Assembly (NCBI GenBank): GCA_003818285.1
Contig: RPRB01000002.1
Span: 1 to 64,000 of the forward strand
Length of the DNA stretch: 64,000 nt
Origin: Myxococcaceae bacterium
Lineage (GTDB): Bacteria; Myxococcota; Myxococcia; Myxococcales; Myxococcaceae
Direction of reading: 5' to 3'
A program made the translations under genes and the position numbers. The notes beneath the pieces are model-generated. The model did no database searches. It was not told where the DNA came from and saw only the letters and a program-made list of their open reading frames with translations. Shown here one piece after another: positions 8,823 through 17,923 of this stretch. Each line of letters begins with the position of its first letter. The stretch's first letter is position 1.

Positions 8823-10631
8823 ATGGCCCGGCTGGTCCTCACCTCTCCCGGCGGCGCCGTGCGAAGCGTCCCGCTGCTCAAGCGGATCACCAGCGTGGGC
8901 CGGGGCGCGGAGGTGGACGTGCGGCTCGAGGACGCCGGTGCTGCGGAGCTGGCGCTCACCCTGCTCTGGGACGGCCGGAGCTACCGGGCGGGCAGTGTGG
9001 GCGCTCCCTTCCTGGTGGACGGGAAGAAGCGCGAGGCCCACGTGCTGAGGGACGGCGACGTCATCCGCGTCGCGGACACGTGGATCGCCCTGTCGCTGAG
9101 CGACACCCCGGCCGATGCCGAGCCCCGGACGGACCCCGGCCGCGAGGCGCTCTCCACGTTGAAGCGGCTGACCGACTTCTCGGCCCGGCTCCTCCAGTCC
9201 GGTGACGTGCCGGCCCTCCTCGACGCGCTGCTCGACGAGGCCATCGACCTCACCCATGGAGACCGGGGATTCCTGGTGCTGGTGGAGGGCGACCAGCGCA
9301 GCGTCAAGGTGGCGCGCAACGTCAATCGGGAGAACGTCGCCCGCGACGTGGAGACGCTCTCGGACACGGTGGTGGACCGCGTGCTGCGCACCGGCGCGCC
9401 GCTGCTGGTCTCCGACGCCACGGCCGATCCCGAGTTCTCCGCCAGCACCTCGGTGGTCAATCTCAAGCTCTCCAGCGTGCTCTGCGTGCCGCTGATGCAC
9501 CGCGGACGGCCCTTCGGGGTGGTGTACGTGGGCACCGACCGAGTGGGGACTCACTTCGACCGTCACGGCCTGGACACGCTGACCATCTTCGCGGCGCAGG
9601 CCTCGCTCCTGGTGCAGAACGCGCTGCTCCTCGACGAGCTCCGGGCGGACAACCGCGGCCTCCGGGAGCGTCTGGAGCACCAGCGCTACGGTGATCTCCT
9701 CGGGAGCTGCCCCGGGATGCAGGAGGTGTACAGACAGATCGAGAAGGTGGCCCCGACCGACCTCTCGGTCCTGGTGGTGGGAGAGACCGGCACCGGCAAG
9801 GAGCTGGTCGCTCGCGAGCTCCACCGGCGGAGCCCCCGGGCGAGCGGCCCGTTCGTGGCCATCAACTGTGGAGCGCTCCCCGAGACGCTGCTCGAGTCGG
9901 AGCTCTTCGGACACGTGAAGGGTGCCTTCACCGGCGCGGTGGCCACCCGGCCGGGTCGGTTCCAGCTGGCCAGCGGCGGGACGCTGTTCCTCGATGAGGT
10001 GGGGGACATGCCCGCGGTCCTTCAAGTCAAGCTGCTGCGGGCGCTCCAGGACCGCACCGTGCAGAAGGTGGGCGATCACCGCGAAGAGGCGGTGGACATC
10101 CGGGTCATCGCCGCCACGCACCGGACGCTCGAGGAAGAGGTGAAGCGGGGCGCGTTCCGCGAGGATCTCTACTACCGGCTGGCCACCCTCACCCTCCGGG
10201 TGCCGCCGCTCCGCGAGCGGGGCGAGGACGTGGCGGTCCTGGCCCGGGGGTTCCTCCAGACCTTTGCCGAGAGCTACCGCGCCGCGGCCCGCGGCTTCAC
10301 CCCCGCCGCGCTTGCCGCGATCCGGCGTCATCCCTGGCCGGGGAACGTCCGGGAGCTCGAGAACCGGATCAAGAAGGCGGCGGTGCTCTCGGACGGACCG
10401 CTGGTCCGGGCCGAGGACCTGGACTTTCCACCCGAGGAGCTCCCCCCGCTCACTCCGCTCCAGGAGGCGAAGGACGACTTCGAGCTCCGGTACGTGCTCG
10501 AGGCCCTGAAGCGCCACGGAGGGAACCGCGCGCGGACGGCGCGGGCGCTGGGCGTGGACCCGCGCACCATCTTCCGGCTGCTGGAGAGGATGGATGGCGT
10601 CCCCCCGGACCGGGAGGAGGAGCCCGGGTGA
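8823..10631 (+). CDS. FHA-GAF-sigma54 (NtrC-family) transcription activator
   Basis: A 602-residue bacterial enhancer-binding protein. Domains in order: FHA-like (1-90), GAF sensor (about 125-275), AAA+ sigma54-interaction domain (about 290-530) with Walker A GETGTGKE near 320 and the sigma54-contact loop GAFTGA near 368, and a Fis-type helix-turn-helix at 555-590 ([19 protein letters not shown]). FHA domains normally read phosphothreonine, which fits the kinase two genes upstream, but the usual S-x-x-H of the binding loop is not visible here (GAAELAL). It begins three bases after the preceding stop. Confidence 0.93.
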   Translation: MARLVLTSPGGAVRSVPLLKRITSVGRGAEVDVRLEDAGAAELALTLLWDGRSYRAGSVGAPFLVDGKKREAHVLRDGDVIRVADTWIALSLSDTPADAEPRTDPGREALSTLKRLTDFSARLLQSGDVPALLDALLDEAIDLTHGDRGFLVLVEGDQRSVKVARNVNRENVARDVETLSDTVVDRVLRTGAPLLVSDATADPEFSASTSVVNLKLSSVLCVPLMHRGRPFGVVYVGTDRVGTHFDRHGLDTLTIFAAQASLLVQNALLLDELRADNRGLRERLEHQRYGDLLGSCPGMQEVYRQIEKVAPTDLSVLVVGETGTGKELVARELHRRSPRASGPFVAINCGALPETLLESELFGHVKGAFTGAVATRPGRFQLASGGTLFLDEVGDMPAVLQVKLLRALQDRTVQKVGDHREEAVDIRVIAATHRTLEEEVKRGAFREDLYYRLATLTLRVPPLRERGEDVAVLARGFLQTFAESYRAAARGFTPAALAAIRRHPWPGNVRELENRIKKAAVLSDGPLVRAEDLDFPPEELPPLTPLQEAKDDFELRYVLEALKRHGGNRARTARALGVDPRTIFRLLERMDGVPPDREEEPG

Positions 10632-11179
10632 GCGCCGGCCGTCTGCTGGGGTTCCGCCTCGTGGCCGCGGTGCTGCTCCCGGGGTGCCTCGTTTCCCAGG
10701 AGGATCACATCATCCAGCCGCTCCCGCCGCTGATGAACCAGCCGCCGCGGATCCTGGAGAATCTGCTCCAGCCGGCGAGCCGCTTCTTCACCGTGCGGAA
10801 CGGGACCGACTGCCCGAACCTCTCCTTCCTCGCCCCGGTGTCGGACCCAGACGTCGGCGACACGCTGATCTACAACTTCTACGTCGACCCGGACGTGTTC
10901 CCCGCCTTCGTCAAGCAGGCCACCATCCCCTTGAACGGCGAGGCGGATCGCTCGGACCCGGCGAACTACGAGGTGAGCTTCGCCACGCCCGGGCCGCTGC
11001 AGCAGCCGGGTGACCACGTCGTCGAGGTGCTGGTCTCCGACGGCGCCCTGGTGAACCGCGAGCCGCAGCCGAGGAAGGTCACCCTGCTCGATGGAGGGAC
11101 GGCGCTCGACCCGACCTACGCGGTGACCTACGCCTGGACGGTGACCGTGGTCGCCGGACCCTGTCCACCGCCACCGTGA
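10628..11179 (+). CDS. Hypothetical lipoprotein
   Basis: A 183-residue protein read from a GTG (10628) that overlaps the stop of the sigma54-activator gene. The N-terminus is a signal with lipobox (LLPGC, Cys about residue 20). The rest looks like a beta-rich domain (DPDVGDTLIYNFYVDPD; DHVVEVLVSDGAL) resembling cadherin- or Ig-like folds, with two further cysteines. It belongs to the kinase operon and may be its surface component or target; this is inference from position only. Confidence 0.8.
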   Translation: MSAGRLLGFRLVAAVLLPGCLVSQEDHIIQPLPPLMNQPPRILENLLQPASRFFTVRNGTDCPNLSFLAPVSDPDVGDTLIYNFYVDPDVFPAFVKQATIPLNGEADRSDPANYEVSFATPGPLQQPGDHVVEVLVSDGALVNREPQPRKVTLLDGGTALDPTYAVTYAWTVTVVAGPCPPPP

Positions 11180-12723
11180 TCCGCGCGACCCCACTCCTAG
11201 CCCTGTGGTTCTTGACCGGGTGCAACCTCTTCAACGACCCCGCCCCGCCGGAGGGGACCTGCTCCCGCGACCAGGACTGCCCGTCGCCGCAGCGCTGCTA
11301 CGTCGACGGCTGCGGCACCCTTCCGGCGGACCTCCTGGCCGAGGTCATCACCTCGGCGGCCAGCGGCGTGACCAGCGTCGACATGCCGCTCGGAGCGCCG
11401 GTGGCGAACATGCGCCTGGTGCTCCCGGACCAGCAGCTCCTCCAGCTCTCGGTCCGGCGCGGCAGCGGGCCGTACCCGGCGAGCGTTCAGCTGCTGGCGA
11501 CGGGCCAGAGCACACTCCTCCCCGGCGTGTACCGGACCGCGCAGACCGCGGGCGCGGCGGCGAACGGGCTCTTCCAGGTGGGGCTCTCCACCGGCCTCTA
11601 CACCCTCGTCGTGAGCCCGGTCGATCCGACCGTGCCGCCGGCGATGCAGTCGGGGATCGTGATGGACGCGGGCGTCCTGCCGCTGATCCTGGATCTTCAG
11701 CCCGCGGCGGAGGTGCAGACCGTCCGCGGGACCGTCCTCGCCGGTCCGGGCCAGCCCGAGCCCGTGCCACCGACGGTCCAGCTCCTCGGCGCCGACGGGC
11801 GCCCTCTCTCGAGCCGGACCGTGGCGGAGCCGGACGGGGGATTCCAGCTCTCCTTCGGCATCGGTGCGCTCGACGGGGGAGCCGTCCTCCAGGTCAGCCC
11901 CGGCCCGGGCGCCCTGGGCGCCGTCGCGGCCCTCCCCGTCTCCGACCTGGCGCAGTTCGGAACGCCGTTCATCGTGGGGGACGGCGCCGCCCCGGTCGAG
12001 GTGTCGGGGCAGGTCCTCGGTCCGGACGGCAGCCCCGTCGCCGGGGCGAGCATCTTCATCCAGGGCACGGTGGTGGGAGGCGGGTCGGGCAACGTGGGGC
12101 CGACCTTCTCCGGGGACGCGGGGACGTTCGTGCTCTCCACCCTGCCCCAGGCCCAACCGGGAGCGCTCCAGCTGTGGATCGTCCCACCGCCGGGGGCCAT
12201 CGCCGGGCTGGTCCGGACGCCGGTGGACGTCCCCGGGGGCGCTCCGGTGGCCGGGAGCTGGACCTGCCCTGCGCGCCCGGTGCTGAGCGGCGGAGTGCTG
12301 CTGCCCGACGCGGGTCCGCTCACCGGCGCGGTGGTGCGGTTGGATCCGGTGCTCCCGGTGGACGCGGTCACCCCCCTCCCGCCTTCGGGCGTCTCGGGCC
12401 AGACCGGCGAGGTGGGCACGTTCGCCCTGCGGCTCGACCCCGGCGTGTACCAGCTGGAGGTCCAGACCGGCCCGTTCTTCCCGGCGGTCCGGCGACTGGT
12501 TCGGGTGACCTCCTCGGGGACCCAGCTCCCGGTGGTGACCCTCGCGGTGGGAAGGACGCTCACCGCCCGTATCCTCCGGGACGCCGGCACGGTCGTCCCG
12601 CAGGCGCTGCTCCGGGTCTACCGCCGGGAGACGCTCGAGGACGGGACGCCCCGGGCACTGCTCCTCGGCGAGGACGTCTCGGACCAGAGCGGCGTCGTGC
12701 GGGTGCTCCTTCCGCAGCAGTAG
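11176..12723 (+). CDS. Lipoprotein with repeated carboxypeptidase-regulatory-like domains
   Basis: A 515-residue lipoprotein from a GTG (11176) overlapping the preceding stop. The signal ends in LTGC (Cys about 16), then a Cys-rich segment (CSRDQDCPSPQRCYVDGCG). The body has repeated beta-sandwich modules of the carboxypeptidase regulatory type, seen as VRGTVLAGPG, VSGQVLGPDGSPVAGA and VLSGGVLLPDAGPL. Last gene of the operon that starts with the kinase at 5977. Likely an outer-membrane or surface protein; partners unknown. Confidence 0.82.
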   Translation: MIRATPLLALWFLTGCNLFNDPAPPEGTCSRDQDCPSPQRCYVDGCGTLPADLLAEVITSAASGVTSVDMPLGAPVANMRLVLPDQQLLQLSVRRGSGPYPASVQLLATGQSTLLPGVYRTAQTAGAAANGLFQVGLSTGLYTLVVSPVDPTVPPAMQSGIVMDAGVLPLILDLQPAAEVQTVRGTVLAGPGQPEPVPPTVQLLGADGRPLSSRTVAEPDGGFQLSFGIGALDGGAVLQVSPGPGALGAVAALPVSDLAQFGTPFIVGDGAAPVEVSGQVLGPDGSPVAGASIFIQGTVVGGGSGNVGPTFSGDAGTFVLSTLPQAQPGALQLWIVPPPGAIAGLVRTPVDVPGGAPVAGSWTCPARPVLSGGVLLPDAGPLTGAVVRLDPVLPVDAVTPLPPSGVSGQTGEVGTFALRLDPGVYQLEVQTGPFFPAVRRLVRVTSSGTQLPVVTLAVGRTLTARILRDAGTVVPQALLRVYRRETLEDGTPRALLLGEDVSDQSGVVRVLLPQQ

Positions 12724-12859
12724 CCCGGGGCCGGTCACGTCGTGGTGGTAGGGACTCTCGGGAGCTCCGGATGCACGGGCTGGCGTCCTCTCGGCGCAGG
12801 ACGGCGACGTCGCGCCGCGGCCGGCCCCTCGAGTCACCGCCCCACGGCGGGGAAGACGA

Positions 12860-13354
12860 TCACCGCCCGCCGCGTGTCTGGGCGACCATCCGGTGAAATC
12901 GGTCCAGCGCGGGGCCGATCTCCCCCGCGTACTGCACGGCAGAGGTGGTGTAGAGGTCCTCGAGGTGCTCGAGCTGGTCGAAGAGCTCGGCGAGCTCCTT
13001 CCGTTCGGGAAGGTCGACCCCGCAGCTGCGCTCCGCCTGGCGCACACGCTCCAGCCATTCCACCCGGAACGACATCCAGCTCGTGTCGGCCCGCGAGGCG
13101 GGGGTGATGCCGGTGAGCGCCCGGCGCCGGCCCTCCAGCTCGTCGAGGAGCACCGAGGCGCGCTCGACACAGGCCTCCGGGGCGAGGGTGGCCGTCCGCA
13201 CCGGCTCGCGCCGTGGGCTCATCGTCCGGACGGAGCGGGCCACGCTCGCGGTCACCAGCAGGCAAAACGTCGACACCACCACCAGGTAGACCGCGATCAC
13301 CGCCACCCGGTACGGGCGGTAGCGCGGATCACGCACGGGCGGGGGCCGGGCCAC
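12860..13354 (-). CDS. Hypothetical membrane protein
   Basis: A 164-residue protein starting at the GTG 13354, thirteen bases after the stop of the upstream TPR gene, so the two are probably co-transcribed. One transmembrane helix (VAVIAVYLVVVSTFCLLVTASVA, written in parts: VAVIAVYLVVV then STFCLLVTASVA) follows a short basic start. The remaining part is helical with two cysteines (EACVER, ERSCGVD). No family recognised. A longer in-frame start would overlap the upstream gene and give an Arg/Pro-rich leader, so it was not used. Confidence 0.65.
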   Translation of the reverse strand: MARPPPVRDPRYRPYRVAVIAVYLVVVSTFCLLVTASVARSVRTMSPRREPVRTATLAPEACVERASVLLDELEGRRRALTGITPASRADTSWMSFRVEWLERVRQAERSCGVDLPERKELAELFDQLEHLEDLYTTSAVQYAGEIGPALDRFHRMVAQTRGGR

Positions 13355-13367
13355 GGACCGGGGTGCT

Positions 13368-14507
13368 TCAGGGCTGGCGCGCCGGCGCGCTGGGAGTGCC
13401 GGGCGGCAGCAGGCCGGCGGAGGATTCGGTTGCGGTCTTGAACGACGCCGGACGGGACCTCGGCGCGGCGGTCCCGCCATCAGGGCGAGCCTGCGGACCG
13501 ACGGCCGTGGCCGGAGCAGCGGCCGTGGGCTGTGCGGGGGCGGCGGCGGGGGTCACCGCTGCCGCCGTCGGAGGGGTCGCGTCGCCGCTGGGTCCGGTGG
13601 TGGTCACGCCCGCATCGGTGCCGTCGCCCCCGGACATGGCGCGCTTGGCGGTCGCCAGCCGGGCCTTCAGCATGGGGGTGAACTGCGAGACGGGGTACAT
13701 CCCGAGCGCTTCCCGGGCCACGGCCGCGGCCTGCTCCGGCTTCCCGGTCTGCTCGTAGGCCTGGGCGAGCAAGGTCATCGCCCACTCGCGGTTCTTGCTC
13801 CGCCGGTCCTTCTCCACGAAGGTCTTCAGCGGTCCGATGGCCGGCTCGTACTTGCGCTGCTGCACGAGCGCGTTGCCGAGCATGAACGACGCCTCGAGCT
13901 GCTGCTCGGGTTCCGTGGGCTGCATCGCCAGGAATCGTGAGAGATCCTCGGTGGCCGCGGCGAACTCGTTTCGGCGGAACGCGGCCTTTCCTCGGTCGAA
14001 CGCGGTCTGGCCCAGCTCGCGCCGGAGCGCAGCGGAGCGATCGGCGAGTGCCTGGCGCTCGAGCGGGTCGAGCTTGCTCTGGTCCACCTTGGCCAGTGCG
14101 GTGATGCCCTCCAGCCGGCGGTCTCCGGGGAGCTCGGTCATCATCCGGTAGGCCTCCGTTGCCGAGCGGCGGGCGGCGGCGACGGCGGCCTGGTCGCCCC
14201 GCTCCTTCTCGATGGCCTGGGTGAGCGTCTTCAGCTCCGCCATGGCCTTGTCGCGCTCGCCGTTGGCAGCGGAGGCACGAGCGCCCGAGAGCAGCACCGC
14301 CGCGGTGCCGGCGAGCAGCGCGAACAGCGCGTACGCCGCCGCCGAGGAGAGCTTCTGGCGGCGCTCGAAGTCCTTCTGCCTCGCGCCGAACGCCTTCACC
14401 TCGGAGTGCAGCGTCTTCAGGAGGTTGTCGTTACGGATGACGAGGTTGCGTCCCTCGATCACCTCGCGGCGGATGTCCGCCAGCTCTCGTTCCAGGTCCG
14501 TCCCCAA
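13368..14507 (-). CDS. TPR-containing membrane protein
   Basis: About 379 residues from a TTG at 14507 with GAGAGGA just upstream; a longer start at 14603 is possible. An N-terminal coiled coil (LERELADIRREVIEG) is followed by one transmembrane helix (AAAYALFALLAGTAAVLL), then tetratricopeptide-like helices (GKAAFRRNEFAAATEDLSRF; LAQAYEQTGKPEQAAAVARE) and a long Ala/Pro/Thr-rich tail. It likely presents a protein-interaction module in the periplasm. Followed by the small membrane protein at 12860-13354. Confidence 0.8.
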   Translation of the reverse strand: MGTDLERELADIRREVIEGRNLVIRNDNLLKTLHSEVKAFGARQKDFERRQKLSSAAAYALFALLAGTAAVLLSGARASAANGERDKAMAELKTLTQAIEKERGDQAAVAAARRSATEAYRMMTELPGDRRLEGITALAKVDQSKLDPLERQALADRSAALRRELGQTAFDRGKAAFRRNEFAAATEDLSRFLAMQPTEPEQQLEASFMLGNALVQQRKYEPAIGPLKTFVEKDRRSKNREWAMTLLAQAYEQTGKPEQAAAVAREALGMYPVSQFTPMLKARLATAKRAMSGGDGTDAGVTTTGPSGDATPPTAAAVTPAAAPAQPTAAAPATAVGPQARPDGGTAAPRSRPASFKTATESSAGLLPPGTPSAPARQP

Positions 14508-14620
14508 CGTGTCCTCTCGTCCAGCGGGTGAGCGGCTCCGAACAGACCACCTCGGAGGCCGTATTCCAAGCGCCGCTCGCTCGCCTCCCTGGTCACGCAA
14601 CACCGCGCTTCAGCCCTGCC

Positions 14621-16315
14621 TCACGGCAGCAGCGAGAGCACCGCACGCTCCTCGACGACCACCCGGCGATGTCGCACCCGCGCGCCGGGGTCTGTCGCGT
14701 CGAGCGCGGCCAGCAGCTGGCGGATCTCCTCCGCCGACGGCTCGCGCGCTTCTGTCGCGGCGGCGCACGCGAGGGCCGCTCGCACCTCCGGCGCTCTTTG
14801 CCCACCCTCCAGCGCGGCCACCGCGGCCTCGACCAGCGTCTCCGGCCGGTGGCCAACCAGCGCCGGCGAGACGCCCACCAGCCGGTACGCGTCGGGGCCG
14901 AAGGGTTCGACCACGAGCCCGGCGCCGACGAGCTGCTCGAGGCGTGCGGACACGCGGGATTCCATCGCCGGAGTGAGGGCGAGCGCCGCGCCGAGGAGAG
15001 GCGCCTCCGCGGGCGCGTCGGCCTCGCGCTCCAGGCGGTGGGCGAGCACCCGCTCGCGGACGGCGTGGAGGTCGAGCACCACCAGGGACCCTCCGGGACC
15101 CTCGCAGACCAGCGCGCGGCCGCGCAGCGTCCCCAGGGGACGGAGGGCGGCGAAGTACCCCGGCGCGGGCGCGGCGTCCCGGTCGGGCATCGCTTCGCCG
15201 TGCGCCGGCGGGCGGTCCTGGACCTCGGGCAGCGGCAGCGGGGCGCCCGAGGCACGGGAGAGGAAGCGCTCCACCGCCGCGGCGTAATCGGGCGAGGGCG
15301 GGGGCCTCCCCTGGCTGCTGGCCAGCGAGTCGCGGAGCACCGCCCGGGAGATGGCGGCCTGGACCGCGTCGGTCACCTCGGCCGCGTCGGCGAAGCGCAC
15401 CTCGAGCTTCTGGGGATGCACGTTCACGTCCACGCGCGAGGGCTCGATCTCCACGAAGAGCACCCCCACCGGCTGCCGGCCCGCGGGGAGCGACGGCGCG
15501 AGGCCGCGGTGCACGGCGAAGTGGAGCGTCCGGTCACGCACGTGCCGGCCGTTCACGAAGACGTAGAGCGACCGCGCCGACGAGAGGCTGAACTCGGGCG
15601 AGGCAATGACCCCGTGGACCCGCAGGCCGAGCCTCCGCTCCTCGAGGGGGAGGAGGAACGGCGCCACCTCGGGGCCGAGCGCAGCGGCGACGCGCTCGCG
15701 GATGTCGCCGGGGCTCGGAGGGAGAACCTGGACGGTGCGCCCCTCGTGCTCGAGCCGGAAGGCGACCTCGGGGTGAGCGAGCGCCAGGCGCAGCACGGCA
15801 TCCTCCACGTGCCTCAGCTCGGTCTCCGCGCGCCGGAGGAACTTCCGGCGGGCAGGCACCCCGCCGAACAGGTCCTCCACCCGGACCTGGGTGCCCGGGC
15901 GTGCTGCGGCCGCGGAGACCCGCGGCTCTCCGTCCTCGAGGCGGACCTCGGTGCCCTCGGGCGCCCCGTGCAGGGCGGTGCGCAGCATCAGCCGGGAGAC
16001 CGAGGCGATGGCCGCCAGCGCCTCGCCCCGGAACCCGAGGGTCCGGATGGCGAGGAGGTCCTCCGCGGCGCGGAGCTTGCTCGTCGCGTGGCGCCGTACA
16101 CTGAGCACCGCGTCCTCGCGGGACATCCCCGAGCCGTCGTCCGTCACCTCGATGAAGCGGGTCCCCCCACCCTCGATGACCACCCGGATGGAGCGGGCGC
16201 CGGAGTCGAGCGCGTTCTCGCCCAGCTCCTTGACCACAGAGGCGGGGCGCTCGACGACCTCGCCGGCGGCGATCTGGTCGATGAGCGCATCGCTGAGGAG
16301 GGCGATGGTCGGCAT
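14621..16315 (-). CDS. mutL: DNA mismatch repair protein MutL (endonuclease motifs degenerate)
   Basis: A 564-residue MutL. The N-terminal GHKL ATPase is intact: IDQIAAGEVVERP, ENALDSGA, DDGSGM, ATSK and TLGFRGEAL. The transducer domain shows VFVNGR and DVNVHPQK. The C-terminal dimerisation domain is present, but the endonuclease motif DQHAxxExxxxE reads D415-L-H-A-V-R-E-R-V-L-A-H and no CPHGRP-like motif is seen near the end (GARVRHRRVV). Endonuclease-free MutL is best known from MutH-containing Gammaproteobacteria. The start at 16315 gives the usual MPTI beginning; an upstream ATG at 16348 is unlikely. Confidence 0.93.
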   Translation of the reverse strand: MPTIALLSDALIDQIAAGEVVERPASVVKELGENALDSGARSIRVVIEGGGTRFIEVTDDGSGMSREDAVLSVRRHATSKLRAAEDLLAIRTLGFRGEALAAIASVSRLMLRTALHGAPEGTEVRLEDGEPRVSAAAARPGTQVRVEDLFGGVPARRKFLRRAETELRHVEDAVLRLALAHPEVAFRLEHEGRTVQVLPPSPGDIRERVAAALGPEVAPFLLPLEERRLGLRVHGVIASPEFSLSSARSLYVFVNGRHVRDRTLHFAVHRGLAPSLPAGRQPVGVLFVEIEPSRVDVNVHPQKLEVRFADAAEVTDAVQAAISRAVLRDSLASSQGRPPPSPDYAAAVERFLSRASGAPLPLPEVQDRPPAHGEAMPDRDAAPAPGYFAALRPLGTLRGRALVCEGPGGSLVVLDLHAVRERVLAHRLEREADAPAEAPLLGAALALTPAMESRVSARLEQLVGAGLVVEPFGPDAYRLVGVSPALVGHRPETLVEAAVAALEGGQRAPEVRAALACAAATEAREPSAEEIRQLLAALDATDPGARVRHRRVVVEERAVLSLLP

Positions 16316-16413
16316 GAGCCCGGCAGACCCTGCGCTACACGAGAGCAACCCCCGCGTGCAACCGCCGACCTCCGGCCAGCGATGGGTCCGGGCTGCCGGC
16401 CCCGCAGGAGAGA

Positions 16414-16845
16414 CTACTGCTGGAGCCCGTCAGCGCACTCGAGGTACTGACCGTTGAAGAACTGAACCCCGGCGATGAAGGCCCGCGCGTACTCCAGCGT
16501 GACCGCTCCGTGCACGGTGCATGTTCCGCGGGACGCCAGCACGCCGTTCTGGTTCTCGAGCGCGATCTCGACCAGCTCTCCCTCGTTCAGCAGGACGTCG
16601 AACCTCGCCCAGCTGCTCGGGTTCGGCCCGTCCTGGGAGGGCAGCAGCTTCCTCTGCGTGTCCCTCGGAGTGGTCACCCTGACCGTGTAGTGGTGGTTGA
16701 CCTCGTCGGCCACCAATCCGTAGCCCACCTGAAGCTCCACGTTATGGTCTCCGTCCCCACCGCCGCCGTCTCCACAAGCCGCCGTCGACAGACACGCCGC
16801 GATACCCCAGAGAAGCATCGCCCGGCCAGATCTGGGTGAGTGCAT
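16414..16845 (-). CDS. Small hypothetical lipoprotein
   Basis: A 143-residue predicted lipoprotein: signal MLLWGIAACLSTAAC with lipidated Cys about residue 24, followed by a Gly/Asp-rich spacer. The mature part looks beta-rich and carries two further cysteines (GTCTVHG, LECADG), which could pair. The ATG at 16845 is preceded by GAGGAG. No family recognised. Stands alone between mutL and the divergent SDR gene. Confidence 0.75.
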   Translation of the reverse strand: MHSPRSGRAMLLWGIAACLSTAACGDGGGGDGDHNVELQVGYGLVADEVNHHYTVRVTTPRDTQRKLLPSQDGPNPSSWARFDVLLNEGELVEIALENQNGVLASRGTCTVHGAVTLEYARAFIAGVQFFNGQYLECADGLQQ

Positions 16846-16964
16846 GAACCCTCCTCGGTGGTCTTCGCTGTCGCCACCGCGAGAGTGACGTGCACCCCGC
16901 GCGGATCTGCTCACCGGACTTCGCGGTGGCACCGGCCGACGCGACGCGCTAATCGTGCCGCGGG

Positions 16965-17918
16965 ATGGGGCAAGAGCGGAGCAGTTCCCTGCGGGTCGCG
17001 ATCACCGGCCCGACCAGCGAGTTCGGAGCGCTGCTGGTGCCGAGGCTCCTGGCCGAGCCCCGGATCGAGCAGCTCCTCACCTTCGGACCCCGCCCGGTGA
17101 CCGGCGCACGGCTGGTGCACCACCGGGTGGACCTGACCCGCTGGGACGTCGAGTCCGAGCTGGAGACCGCCCTGTCCGCCGCTCCGGTGGACGTCCTTTT
17201 CCACCTGGCGTTCCTGCAGGGCCGGACTCGCGGGGCGGCCTTCGCTCACGAGCTGGAGGTCATCGGCACGCTCCACACGCTTGCCGCCGCGGTGCGAGCG
17301 GGCGTGCGACACGTGGTCGTGCCGTCCACCACCGCGGTGTACGGCGCGCGCCCCGGCAACCCGATTCTCCTCGACGAGGACGCGCCGCTGCACGGGTGCC
17401 CGGGGAGCCGCTTCGTCACCGACCGGCTGGAGGTCGAGCGGCAGCTGATGGCCTTCCGCCGGGATCACCCGGGGGTGGGGCTCACCGTGTTCCGCTTCGC
17501 GCCGGTGCTCGGCCCGACCGTGGACAACCCGGCGACCCGCTATTTCCGGCGCCCGCTGGTCCCGACCCTCCTCGGGTTCGATCCGGTGTGGCAGGCCATC
17601 CACGAGGAGGACGCGCGCGAGCTCCTCCTCCGGGTGCTGGTCGCCCCGGTGAGCGGCACCTTCAACGCAGTCAGCGAGGACGTGCTCCCGCTCTCCTCCC
17701 TCATCCGCCTCGCGGGGACGCTGCCCCTGCCCCTTCCCCCGCCGCTCGCCCGGGCAGCCCTGCGCGGGCTCAACTCGGCCGGAATCACCGCCACGCCCGG
17801 TGCGCTCCTCGACTACCTTCACTACTCCTGGGTGGCAGACGGGACGCGGGCGCGGACCCTGCTCGGGTTTCGTCCGCGATTCGGGGCACGCGAGGCCGCG
17901 GCCTCGGTGAGGAGCTGA
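16965..17918 (+). CDS. Atypical NAD-dependent epimerase/dehydratase (extended SDR)
   Basis: A 317-residue Rossmann-fold protein of the extended SDR group. The nucleotide-binding start reads VAITGPTSEFG near residues 11-21, a loosened version of G-x-x-G-x-x-G. The active-site region is VVPSTTAVYG followed by SRFVTDRLEVE, where the usual Tyr-x3-Lys is Phe-x3-Arg, so catalysis of the normal kind is doubtful. It is followed five bases later by an acyltransferase gene, suggesting a role in lipid metabolism. Substrate unknown. Confidence 0.82.
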   Translation: MGQERSSSLRVAITGPTSEFGALLVPRLLAEPRIEQLLTFGPRPVTGARLVHHRVDLTRWDVESELETALSAAPVDVLFHLAFLQGRTRGAAFAHELEVIGTLHTLAAAVRAGVRHVVVPSTTAVYGARPGNPILLDEDAPLHGCPGSRFVTDRLEVERQLMAFRRDHPGVGLTVFRFAPVLGPTVDNPATRYFRRPLVPTLLGFDPVWQAIHEEDARELLLRVLVAPVSGTFNAVSEDVLPLSSLIRLAGTLPLPLPPPLARAALRGLNSAGITATPGALLDYLHYSWVADGTRARTLLGFRPRFGAREAAASVRS

Positions 17919-17923
17919 CGGCG

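Noticed and set aside
7770-10517. 915-residue antisense frame over the TPR and sigma54-activator genes
   Set aside because: The opposite strand carries complete, recognisable proteins; the antisense product has repeated low-complexity text only.
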